Source: Hyperoodon ampullatus
Lineage: Eukaryota; Chordata; Mammalia; Artiodactyla; Ziphiidae
Reading direction: 5' to 3'
Assembly: GCA_949752795.1 (NCBI GenBank)
Contig: OX457062.1
Coordinates: 87,347,777-87,411,776, forward strand
DNA length: 64,000 nt
Shown here: piece after piece, positions 10,870 to 20,289 of the stretch
Numbering within the stretch: position 1 is the stretch's first letter
Layout of the letters: each line of letters starts with the position of its first letter
Position numbers and translations under genes: made by a program
The notes under the pieces: generated by a model
What the model was told of the DNA's origin: nothing
Databases searched by the model: none
What the model saw: the letters and a program-made list of their open reading frames with translations, nothing else

Positions 10870-11210
10870 CTTTCCCAGTTTTATTGACAAGTAATTGACA
10901 TGCATCACTGTATAAGTTTAATGTGTGCATGTATTGTAAAATGATTACCATAGGTTTAGTTAACCTCCATCATCTCATGTAGATACAATAAAAAGAAAAG
11001 AAAAAGTTCTCCTCATAATGAGAACTCTTAGAGTCTACTCTCTAAACAACTTTCCTACATATCATACAGCAAGTTAACTATAGTCATCATGTTGTACATT
11101 ATATCCCTAGTATTTATTTATCTTATAACTGGAAGTTTGTATGTTTTGACCACCTCCCTCCAGTTCCCCTCCACCCTCCACATAACCTTTTGGTTATGGG
11201 AGCAGTGGAT
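10870..11210 (-). mobile_element. Old L1M 3' UTR
   Basis: Characteristic minus-strand words of mammalian-wide L1M 3' ends are present in order: TTTATTGACAAGTAATTGAC, TGTAAAATGATTACCATAGG, CATCATCTCATGTAGAT, AACTATAGTCATCATGTTGTAC and CTTATAACTGGAAGTTTGTA. Substitution levels are high. No ORF2 remnant is attached. Confidence 0.85.
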
Positions 11211-11214
11211 ACAT

Positions 11215-12159
11215 TCTCCTGCTGTAGACACCCATTCACTCAGTATTCCATTACTTAACACTTAAGGTGTTCCAGGCACCATGTAAGTATCAAAGGAGAT
11301 TAAAAGATGCTTAAAATGAAATTCTTGTGTTCACTTATTTTTTTTTCAAATCTAATGAGGACAAACATACATGAAAACAGCTAAATCCATCATAAGGTAT
11401 AACAGAGTGTGCTCTGATAACAGTGTGCAGTATCTGGGGCTGTTTCTCTAATAGCCAGGATTCACCAGTCTAGGAACTGAAGGGTTGAAATGGGAGGGAC
11501 ACCATGTACTATTATCCTTAGTGACCCAGTAGCCAAATTTTAGTTTCTTGTTCGTATGACTTTATGCCCTACTGGCCTAGAGGTCTTAGTTCCAGAGAGA
11601 GGAATGCTTTCACTGGGAGACACAACAGTGATTCCATTGAACTAGAAGATGGACCCCCAGCCACTTTGGGCTCCTCATCCTTCTGAATCAACAGACAAAG
11701 GAAGGAGTTGGTTGGGGTGATTGATCCAGACTACTGGGGGAAATTGGACAGCTACTCACAATGGGGGTAAGGAAGAGTATGCCTGGAATAATCTATAGGA
11801 CTCACCAAGCCCTGTGACTAAGACCAATGAAAACCTGCAACAACCCAATCCAGGCAGGACTACTAATGGCCCACACCCTTTAGGAATGAAGGTCTGGGTC
11901 ATCCCACCAGGTAAAGAACCATGACCAGCTGAAGTGCTTGTTAAAGGCAAAAGGCAATACAGAATGGGTAGAAGAAGAAGAGAGTTATAAATACAAGTTA
12001 GGAGCATGAGACCAATTATACAAATGAAGATTGTCATGAATATTTCCTCTTATTCTGTTATCAATGTGTTTGTGTGTGTATATATATACACACACATGTA
12101 TTAAGCAAATGTATTTGTTTTCTTTCCTCTCATTTTTATCATGTAACATAAGATGACTT
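11215..12159. other. No gene; little recognisable
   Basis: 11232-11300 has weak similarity to old L2-like repeats. Otherwise this is unassigned sequence. A short TA/AC run occurs near 12072-12097. The longest open frame (minus 11756-12037) has no domain. Confidence 0.35.
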
Positions 12160-12168
12160 TATATTAGT

Positions 12169-12372
12169 TTTTTTTTTTTTTTGATACGCAGGCCTCTCAC
12201 TGTTGTGGCCTCTCCCATTGTGGAGCACAGGCTCCGGACGTGCAGGCTCAGTGGCCATGGCTCACGGGCCCAGCCACTCCGCGGCATGTGGGATCCTCCC
12301 GGACTGGGGCACGAACCCTTGTCCCCTACATCAGCAGGCGGACTCTCAACCAGTGCGCCACCAGGGAAGCCC
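12169..12372 (-). mobile_element. CHR-2-type SINE
   Basis: Minus-strand copy with a T-rich tail at 12169-12182, body GGCCTCTCACTGTTGTGGC, and head CACCAGGGAAGCCC ending at 12372. A 9-bp duplication TATATTAGT flanks it at 12160-12168 and 12373-12381. It is full length for the short CHR-2 form. Confidence 0.94.
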
Positions 12373-12610
12373 TATATTAGTATTTAAATGCTGTTAATTT
12401 TATACCATAATACTTAAGTTTTGAGATATTAAGAAAAAGTAAATGTCATTCAAGTAGTTGGCCTCTTCTGGGGAAGAGATCTGTGTGCTTTTAGTTGTGT
12501 AGAGGATAGTTGCCTCGTGTTAGGCAGAATTGTGACCTTGTTACTGTCTTTATTTGGCGAGTAAGTATGGTTTAAGGAGATAAGTATTGATGCCAAGCTG
12601 ACAAGGTGTG

Positions 12611-12800
12611 GGTCTGTGGTAGTTCATTTTATGTACCAACTTGACTGGGCTTAGAAATGCCCAGATAGCTGGTAAAACATTATTTCTGGATGTGTCTGTG
12701 AGGGTGATTCCAGAAGAGATTACTATTTAAGTTGGAAGACTGAGTAAAGAAGGTCACATTCATCAATGCAGTTGGACATCATTGGTGTATTTCTATGGTA
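12611..12800 (+). mobile_element. Ancient interspersed repeat, family not assigned
   Basis: The block GTTCATTTTATGTACCAACT, followed by TGACTGGGC, GATGTGTCTGTGAGGGTG and GACTGAGTAAAG, matches a widespread mammalian repeat that I recognise by sequence but cannot name with certainty. The edges are approximate. Confidence 0.55.
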
Positions 12801-13024
12801 ATGGGAAGCCACTCGAAGATTTATAAAGACACACGTAGATGAAAAAAAAAACCGATTTTCTGATGATGGTGAGGATGGATGGAAATGGAGAAAGAACACC
12901 AATTTATGAGGTTATTATAAGTAGATTCTATTAAAGGTTAACAAACATCTAATTCAAGTGATAAGTATAATAAAGCATACTAAAGGTTCTTCTCAACAGT
13001 TAAAATGTATAATCCTTTCTCAGA

Positions 13025-13910
13025 GTTTCCTTGTATCAGTCAGGATCTCAGCAGGAAACAAAAGGAGTACTTGAATTGGGCAGCTAGAGTTGAGCAGAGA
13101 GACAGCTCATAAAGATGTGGGCAGAGTGTGGGGAAAGCAAAAGAAATGTCATAATACTTTCAGCTTCATGAGAGTAGGTTTTTGGCCTCCCCAAAGAGAT
13201 GAGGGGTGGGAGTGTGTTCTGGAACCCAGACACACAGAGCTGAAGTGGAGAATAGTAGAATCTCAGCCCCATTCCTGTTGATGCCACAGAAATAAAAAGG
13301 AATCGTTCTCTTGACCTCACTCTCCTCTCTTGCAGTTGCTCCCTATTGGTCAGACACAAGAGGAAGTCACAGAGCAGGTAAGCATTTGATGCAGTGTGCA
13401 TGGTTCAGCCTTCCAGGGCTGGAGAAGGGTAAAGGGTGAAGGGGAAAAAAATGAAGGAAAAAAAATCCATTTTTCATTATGGCCAAAGATGAGGTTTACT
13501 GGCCTTGAAACGTACTTTGGCAGAGATAGTTACAGCTTCCAGAAAACACATGTGCTCCCCAAATATCTCAACCCTCTTTTGCCAGGTGAGGTCGTGTGAC
13601 TAGTTCTGAAAAATGGGCTGTGAGTGGAAGTTGCATATGTGACCTCTGGGTTGAAGCACTTAAGGGACAACACTTGACCCTGTGGCTTTCTCTTTCTTTG
13701 CTCTGGCAACCTGGAGGTCATGTGTGCTGTAGAAGTTGGAGAAATAGGTTGGAGCCTGAACTACCTCCTGGGGGAGAATTGTCCTGGAGGGACACTGGAC
13801 CTGCAGCAGACTTTGCACAGTTGGAAATATAACTTTGTGGTTGGGCTACTGAGATTTTGAGGGTTAATTTCTTCCTACAGCATAACTTAATCATCCTGAC
13901 TAACACAGCT
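13025..13910. mobile_element. Probable old repeat pieces, family uncertain
   Basis: About 13030-13085 (TATCAGTCAGGATCTCAGCA) resembles a common mammalian repeat start. About 13560-13910 has a typical repeat layout: GGTCGTGTGACTAGTTCTG, then AAATGGGCTGTGAGTGGAAG, ending GCATAACTTAATCATCCTGA. This looks LTR- or DNA-element-derived. I cannot place the family, so this is a low-certainty call. Confidence 0.4.
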
Positions 13911-14212
13911 AGCAAACTTCTAGCCTCAAGCACTGAACTCTTGAAAATGTAATTGGCTGGTACCAGTTTGCTGAAGAAGAGTTTGCCAGTATAGGAGGCT
14001 GTGTGATACATTTAAGGAAGGATACCGACCACTCCTAGCTGGATAGCTTCTTTCTACAAGACTGTGGTAAGGATTTACTTATCCTTGAGTTCTCATCACC
14101 CAACTTGTTTGATTATCCTATTTCTGAATGTGCTTCTTCCCCAAATTTCACCTCTTCACACTTCCAATCCAGATGTAACATATGTAGGTACCTCTTCAGA
14201 TCACTGCCTCTT

Positions 14213-14525
14213 TTTTTGAGATTAACAGTTATTATTTTCTTTTTTAAAGTTTATTTGATTGAGGTAAAGTTGATTTACAATGTTGTGTTAATTTCTGCTG
14301 TATGGCAAAGTGATTCAGTTATACATATATATTCTTTTTCATATTCTTTTCCATTATGGTTTATCACAGGATATTGAATATAGTTCCCTGTGCTATAAAG
14401 TAGGACCTTGTTGTTTATCCATCCTATATATAATAGTTTGCATCTGCTAATCCCAAACTCCCAGTTCATCCCTCCCCCTCCCTCTTCCCCTTGACAACCA
14501 CAAGTCTGTTCTCTATATCTGTAGA
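14213..14525 (-). mobile_element. L1 3' UTR insertion, possible short 3' transduction
   Basis: The minus-strand older-type L1 3' UTR includes TTGTGTTAATTTCTGCTGTA, TTCCCTGTGCTATAAAGTAG and GACAACCACAAGTCTGTTCT. It is flanked by ATCAYTGCCTCTT at 14200-14212 and 14526-14538. Two T-tracts occur, at 14213-14217 and 14240-14245. Between them lie 22 bases (14218-14239) not related to the L1 3' end. That layout is what a short 3' transduction with two poly(A) tracts would give. The L1 is strongly 5'-truncated. Confidence 0.85.
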
Positions 14526-14593
14526 ATCATTGCCTCTTGAAGGATAGCTGTCAAATGAATTGCTCAATTTGGAATCATAGAATCTCCCTACAA

Positions 14594-15116
14594 ACTCTGG
14601 GAAGAGCTTGGATTTTGCAGCCAGACCTTCCTGTGTTTGAGTTTTATTCCAGTCAGTTATTAACTCTGTATTCCAGTCAGTTATTAACTCTGTGACCTTG
14701 TGCATATTAATTAACTGAACCTCGATTTTTTTCTCATCTGTCAAATGATAAAACCTACTTTGCAGGGTTATTGTAGGCATTAAAAAAGATATATGTTAAG
14801 ACATAGAAAACAAACTTATGGTTACAAAAGGGGGAAGGGTGGGGAGGGATAAATTAGGAGGTTGGGATTAACACATACACACTACTATATATAAAATAGG
14901 TGACCAAGAAGGTCCTACTGGAACAGGGACCTATACTCAATGTTTTGTAACAACCTATAAGGGAAAAGAATCTGAAAAAAGTAGACATATGTATGTATAA
15001 CTGTGTCCCTTTGCCCATACCTGAAACTAACGCAGCATTGTAAATCGACTATAATTCAATTTTTTAAAAAAGAGAAAATAGCACAGTGGCTGCCTGACAT
15101 ATTTTAGAAACTAAAT
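14594..15116 (+). mobile_element. MIR, split by an L1 3' end
   Basis: 14594-14789 carries the MIR head and core (GATTTTGCAGCCAGACCTTC, TAACTCTGTGACCTTG, TTTCTCATCTGTCAAATG). The MIR tail resumes at 15074-15116 with AATAGCACAGTGGCTGCCTG. The L1 at 14790-15063 sits between them. A perfect 24-bp tandem duplication (14646-14669 and 14670-14693) lies within the MIR core. Confidence 0.78.
14790..15063 (+). mobile_element. L1 3' end, plus strand
   Basis: Plus-strand L1 3' UTR words occur in order: AACAAACTTATGGTTACAAA, GGGAGGGATAAATTAGGAGG, ACACTACTATATATAAAATA, CCTATAAGGGAAAAGAATCT and the terminal CATTGTAAATCGACTATAAT. A candidate 10-bp duplication TTAAAAAAGA lies at 14780-14789 and 15064-15073. 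The element is only the last ~270 bases and has no coding part. Confidence 0.88.
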
Positions 15117-15284
15117 GATTGATAGTCTTCATTTTCAGCCTGTGGGAATTCAGCTGAGTTTGTGGCTGACGGTAGCTGAGTTTACCATAACACCATCTCA
15201 AGTCTTTACCTCAGGTTTGGTCATGTTGGTTGAGCCATGTCATATAGCTTTGTGGGGTTTTTGTGAAGATAAAATAGATATTTT

Positions 15285-15387
15285 AAACTTCGGTGCTAAT
15301 AAAATCTGCTGAATTTCTAAGAGCATCATTCTTGTTGGCAAGTTGACTGCAAAGTTATAGCTCCTGACTCATACTCTCAATTGAGAG
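15285..15387 (+). repeat. Dispersed direct repeat, copy A
   Basis: This ~103-bp segment is about 88% identical by eye to 16550-16653. It begins AAACTTCGGTGCTAATAAAA, contains an AATAAA word, and continues through GAGCATCATTCTTG, TTGGCAAGTTGACTGC and CTGACTCA to CTCAATTGAGAG. Sequence on either side is not shared with the other copy. It is not a SINE, MIR, L1 or L2 that I recognise. A terminal fragment of an LTR is one possibility, suggested only by the polyadenylation-like word. Confidence 0.75.
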
Positions 15388-15534
15388 ATTTTGGAGAGTA
15401 TTCTATATTGAATAATGTTCAATTGAAAATGCAAAATATTCTTCTGTTGAGAGTGTTTGGAATATTGGAACAGAAATTAGTCCAAGAGACAAAAGATGTG
15501 GTTACTGCCCCCATCTCTCATGATTTTTAGACAT

Positions 15535-16010
15535 ATAATCATTGCTAAATCATTTAATCTCACCAGTTCCTAGTAATATTCTCATTATTAAAGTGGGAAT
15601 AGGCATGTCTGGCTTGCCTACATTCGCGAGGTTATTATGAGAACAAAGAAAATAACATATATGCCAGGCTTTGGAGAATTTTTAGCTGGGTACAAAATAT
15701 CTAGCACAGTGCCTTGCATTTGACTAAATATTTGCTGAATGGAGATGGTTGAATAAATAAAAACAGAATTTAAAAAAATGGAAAAGACTTGGATTACAGT
15801 CAGTTTCCCCTGAGGATGGAGAAGCAAACATAGAAGTCCACTAGCCTAGAATATTGTAGCATTACTAGCATGGCTGGACTTAGTGACTTAGAGCTACAAA
15901 ATTCCACACCAGAAAGAATTTTGAAAGTTGACAAATTCAATCCTCTCTATCCATAGAAAAGTGAGTACAGAAGGGGAAAATGGCTTGTGGATAGTGGTAA
16001 AGTGGGAATC
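15535..16010. mobile_element. MIR fragments
   Basis: 15535-15745 is a plus-strand MIR: AAATCATTTAATCTCACCAG, GGTTATTATGAGAACAAAG and the tail CTAGCACAGTGCCTTGCATT. 15905-16010 has weaker minus-strand MIR-like words. The gap at 15746-15904 shows nothing recognisable. Confidence 0.6.
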
Positions 16011-16549
16011 CCAACCTTTGTCTTCTAAGCTTAAGATGAGTACTGTTTGCACACTACCATGCAGCATCCTACCTAGCTTGGTGATGGCCCCTTCAGCTCT
16101 GAGACTGTGCAGATTCTAGGGAAATGCTCTGAGCCTCATTAGCACACACATGGATGAGATCTGATTAATGTGCTTTGCTTTTGATCCACAAACAATACAG
16201 TCATTAACTTACACACATTTTGTCCCATAAGCCCTGAAGGTATTTATAGTTGTATTCTGAGAATTCAAAAGTGACAGGTAGATTTTACCATTCTCTCAGG
16301 CTCCGCCCACACTTCCAAGGTCCTGAGGCTCTTCTTCAAATGAACAGAGGCTTTCACATGTTGACAAAAGCCTGTTCCATGTGGTCTGGTGTTTCCAGGC
16401 ATAGAGGTTCAGGTGCAGGGGTGATGTCACATTCTCTTACAGCTCTGTCATAAATGCACTTTCCATGGTGAACCGCTCTCGCATTAAGGATCCTGAGACA
16501 ACGACAGGGCTTGCTTCTGTCTCAGACCAACCCATGGCCTGTAAGGCTA

Positions 16550-16653
16550 AAACTTCTGTACCAATAAAAGCTGCTGAGTTTCTGAGAGCGTCATTCTTGC
16601 TGGCAAGTTGGCTGCAAAGTTATAGCCCCTGACTCACCACTCTCAATTGACAG
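16550..16653 (+). repeat. Dispersed direct repeat, copy B
   Basis: This is the partner of 15285-15387, in the same orientation and about 1.26 kb downstream. It begins AAACTTCTGTACCAATAAAA and runs to CTCAATTGACAG. About a dozen substitutions and one single-base length difference separate the copies. Upstream of this copy the sequence is GC-richer (16300-16545), with no equivalent before copy A. Confidence 0.75.
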
Positions 16654-17209
16654 TGTGAAAGTACATGTGGGTGTGGACACAAGGCCATTTGCACCACGCC
16701 TGGAAATGGGCTATGAATCGGGTAGTGCTCTTTCTTGCCATTGGTGGTTCCTCAGGAAGCAGCCCAACACTGGATTTCAGTGTAGCTCTGGAGTATTTAC
16801 TATGTAGGAAACATAAGTTATGCTGTGTGGGTTCTTTACATTCATCAGTCCTGAAGAACAAGGAAAAAATTCAAATTTTTCTTTTCCTTGGGTAGGACTC
16901 TTGGTTGTCAGTTCAAATGAGGTTCCACAACTTGATTATGGGGGTCTTCACCCCAAAGTGTGGATTGAACCTGTGTTTCCAATGCAAAATGCAAGTCGAA
17001 AGAATTTCAAACATCTTCGTGGCAAAACAGGTTCACTATCATTTACTCATAGGCGTGGGTGTCTTTAATGAAAACGTCTTAAGTTGAAAACATACAAACT
17101 GTTATTCTTGATTATGTAGTTGTAACAACACTCTAAATATATAAAATACCCTTTCTCTGGGTCAAAATTCCCCTTTGGTGTCCATAGTTTTGACATGATA
17201 GATGGATGG

Positions 17210-17240
<31 letters not shown>

Positions 17241-19090
17241 GGAAGTAAACTTAAAACCGAACATGGGTACATTGGGTGAAAAAATTGATGAGACACGAAG
17301 GACAAGGAAAGGGGGCAGGGTATACAGGCCGACTCCATACTTTTGGTTTGTGTGTTTTTCATGCCTGGTAGAGAAGAGGAAAAGTGGGTTTGTAGAAGTG
17401 TGGACATTTTGGTTAAATTGGACTCAGGGTAGATTACCCTGAGACCATCCCTTTTTCCTCTCCCCATCTAAATATTATGAAAACACAATAAACCCAATTC
17501 CACTTTCACACTTTAACCTTGTTTAAAAATTCTTCTCATTATAATTATTTCTAACATTTTAAGCTAGTGACTTACTGGAGTTGAGGATAATGAGGTGGTG
17601 ATCTTTCATTTTCCCATATTTTGTGTTCGTAGGATACAGTAGCTATGAATTATATTTCCTGCCATAGCTCCCCAATTGCTGGGTGATCTTAGTTAAGGCT
17701 TTTGATCTCCCTTTGTGTTTGAAGAAGAAAACCAATGAAACTAATCTACATCTGAAGCCTTAGATCCACCAAAATAGCAAATTTCAACATTTCCCCTGGC
17801 AGATAAGGCTGAGGTGAGGAAACTTCATCATCTACTCTGCAGGGAAGCAGGAAATGTAAAGACAAGATCAGAAAGAGACAAAATGGTGCAATGAAGTAGT
17901 GAATTAAATCTTTTTTTTAATTTTAAATTTTCAGAAGTTTGATTTGAGAATTAGGTGAGCATGCATGTCAGTGCCTTTGGTAGGGACCAGGGAGAGAAAA
18001 AGAACCAGTGTGCGGTGAGTATCTTTCTGATGAGAAAAAACAAATTCAGGTATCTGTGGTAACACTTGTTTGTCTCCTTGTTTATCTCCTGAAACATCCC
18101 TCGATCTACACAGAACACCAGAGAAAAACCACTGCACAGTCATCATGTTGCCCCAGATAAATCTTAGAGAGCTGACCTGAAAATTAAGGTGGAAATTCCG
18201 TGACTGGAGCTATGCATTGCTTACAGTGTGATCTTGGCCATCGTTGAATACCCACCCATCTCAAATGTACACACAATCTTCCTACTGAATTTTCTTTGAT
18301 TTGGGAAACCTGGCTGGGGCTCTGATTCAGAATCCACCCTCTTTAATCTGTAAACCAGGCCAAGCAACTCTTAGGAACGATTCCTGAGATAAAATGGATT
18401 ATACAAAATATGAGATATATTATCTAATGATTACTCTGTCATCGAGAACGATATCTAAAATTCTCTGCCAGGAGTCTGAAAAGATGTTCCTTTGCCAGTT
18501 TGAAGCTGGGAATTCTGTCCCCACTTTATAGATGGGATGTGGAACGCTGATGTTTTAGAGCTGAAAATCACTAAGGGCTTAAGAGGAGAAAAACACACAT
18601 GAAGCGTGTTGATTTTCAGTTCTGTGGTTGTGTGGACTGGAAACTCCCATAACTCTGAATTCTGATGCTATCCCCATAAGGGGAGATTCTAGATCTAATA
18701 TGAATACTCCTAATACTTTTTCTGAAAAAAACCAAACAAAACACACACATTAGCTTAGTTTTACTACTAGTATGTTGTACAGGGCAGAATTTAAAGTTTT
18801 TGCAGCTGTCTAAACAGATTATTCTTCTAATTTGCCCTGAGTCTACAAAGCTTTATTCCTTCCACAAATATCTATTTTGTGCCTGTTTTCTACCAACCTG
18901 TGATCTAAAGCATTGGGTACACAACAGGGAAATGTGATGCCTTCAGAGAGTTTAGATCCAGCATTATTTTCCTTTCTATGTTAAAAAAATCTACTGCAAT
19001 TTTTGTACCCTTTTCCATGTCAGTTTCACCTTTGTCTCCCATCATAACTGCCAGCATTATGTGGATGACGCTTTAGTCTCTTTCAGGACA
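16654..19090. other. Single-copy stretch with a GT microsatellite
   Basis: Apart from the (GT)n at 17210-17237, no repeat family is recognisable. No open frame exceeds about 101 codons or carries a domain. A short A/C-rich patch lies near 18727-18750. Confidence 0.4.
17210..17237 (+). repeat. (GT)n microsatellite
   Basis: An uninterrupted GT run of about 14 units. It is preceded by a short GATG-repeat patch and followed by TTTGGGAAG. It is probably length-polymorphic. Confidence 0.95.
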
Positions 19091-19099
19091 TTTGAAATT

Positions 19100-20010
19100 T
19101 CTCCTAAGCTGTGGTCTAAGATTTTCAACTTTCTGCTTTTCATACTTACATGTATCTCGAGTTCAAACTCTCTGAGAGTATGCACATATATCTTCCTCTC
19201 TCCTCTGCCAACCAGATCATCTTTATAACTTTTCCCATTCTCTTAATAGCACAGTATTCCCCACTTCCCTAGTTGGGTACCGTCCCCCTCTGTGGGCCCA
19301 TACATGCAACATGTCAACAGGTCCTTTAATTCAGCCTCCCCTGTGTGTTCCCCATCACTTCTTCTCCACTCCTATCACCATCTCATTCTGGGTTGACTTA
19401 TCTCCTGCCAGCTCTGTGATAGTCACTCAATTGGTGCCCCATTTTTTTCTCTCTATTTCATCTCAATCATCACGCCTACTGCAGATTACTCTTTTCAAAG
19501 CACAATTTTGTTGAGTCATTCTTTTGCTCAAATACCTTTACTGACTTCCTTTTGGCTACAAATAAACCCTAAACTAAGTAATATTCATTGTTTGGCCATA
19601 ACCTATCAATTTTGTCCTTATCACTCACGGTTCCATTCATACATACGGCACATGTATCAGTCTAGAAAGTTGCTGTCTACAAACATGCATAATGCTGTGC
19701 TATGCATGAACATGTTCCTGTCAGAAATGCTTTCTCTTTTGGCTTTATTTTCCTCAAGTCTCAGCATAAGTGTTGGGTTCTTCACAAGGCCTATAGCAGA
19801 TCTCCTGTGACAGCCATTCCTTGTGATGTGGGTCTCACCTGTCCTCACCATGTCCTGATTTGGGCATATATCACATGCCCTTGCAGAGTGTAAGGACCTT
19901 GAGTACCTGCTTCAGATAGTTCCATGTCCATCTTCATTTCTCACATGGTGTCTAGCCAAATATCTTGCCATGTTGGATATTCCAGAATATTTGGTGAATT
20001 AAAAAATAAA
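19100..20010 (+). mobile_element. L2 3' fragment, ~900 bp
   Basis: The order follows the L2 3' region: TTGTTGAGTCATTCTTTTGC and TGACTTCCTTTTGGCTACAA, then ATAACCTATCAATTTTGTCC, the TGTTCCTGTCAGAAATGC region, GAGTGTAAGGACCTTGAG, and a tail like GGTGTCTAGCCAAATATC. All blocks are degenerate. It is one of the longest ancient repeat remnants here. No reverse transcriptase frame survives. Confidence 0.7.
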
Positions 20011-20044
20011 AGAGAGAATGCTTTAGTCAATTAATTAATGGGAG

Positions 20045-20285
20045 ATAGTAAGTGAAGTGGCTCTGTAGTCAGACATCTGGGTTCAAATCCAGACATATAC
20101 TAGCTGCGTGACCTTTAGATATGTTATTTAATCTCTCCGTACCTCAGAATCAAGACCCATAAAAGGAGGATAGTATTAATATTTATCTCTTGAGGTTGTT
20201 GGGAGATGTAGTTATATTCATTTATGTGGAATATTTAGAATAATGCCTGGTGTAGAGTGGATACTCAGGAAGCTTTAGTTAGCAA
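20045..20285 (+). mobile_element. MIR
   Basis: Near full-length MIR: TGGCTCTGTAGTCAGACATC, TGGGTTCAAATCCAGACATA, CTAGCTGCGTGACCTTTAG, CTCTCCGTACCTCAG, GAGGTTGTTGGGAGATGTAG and AATAATGCCTGGTGTAGAG occur in the expected order. Confidence 0.88.
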
Positions 20286-20289
20286 TTTC

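Noticed and set aside
17210..17237. CRISPR-like or regulatory repeat arrays
   Set aside because: The repeated tracts in the window are simple microsatellites or retroelement tails. There are no spaced identical repeats.
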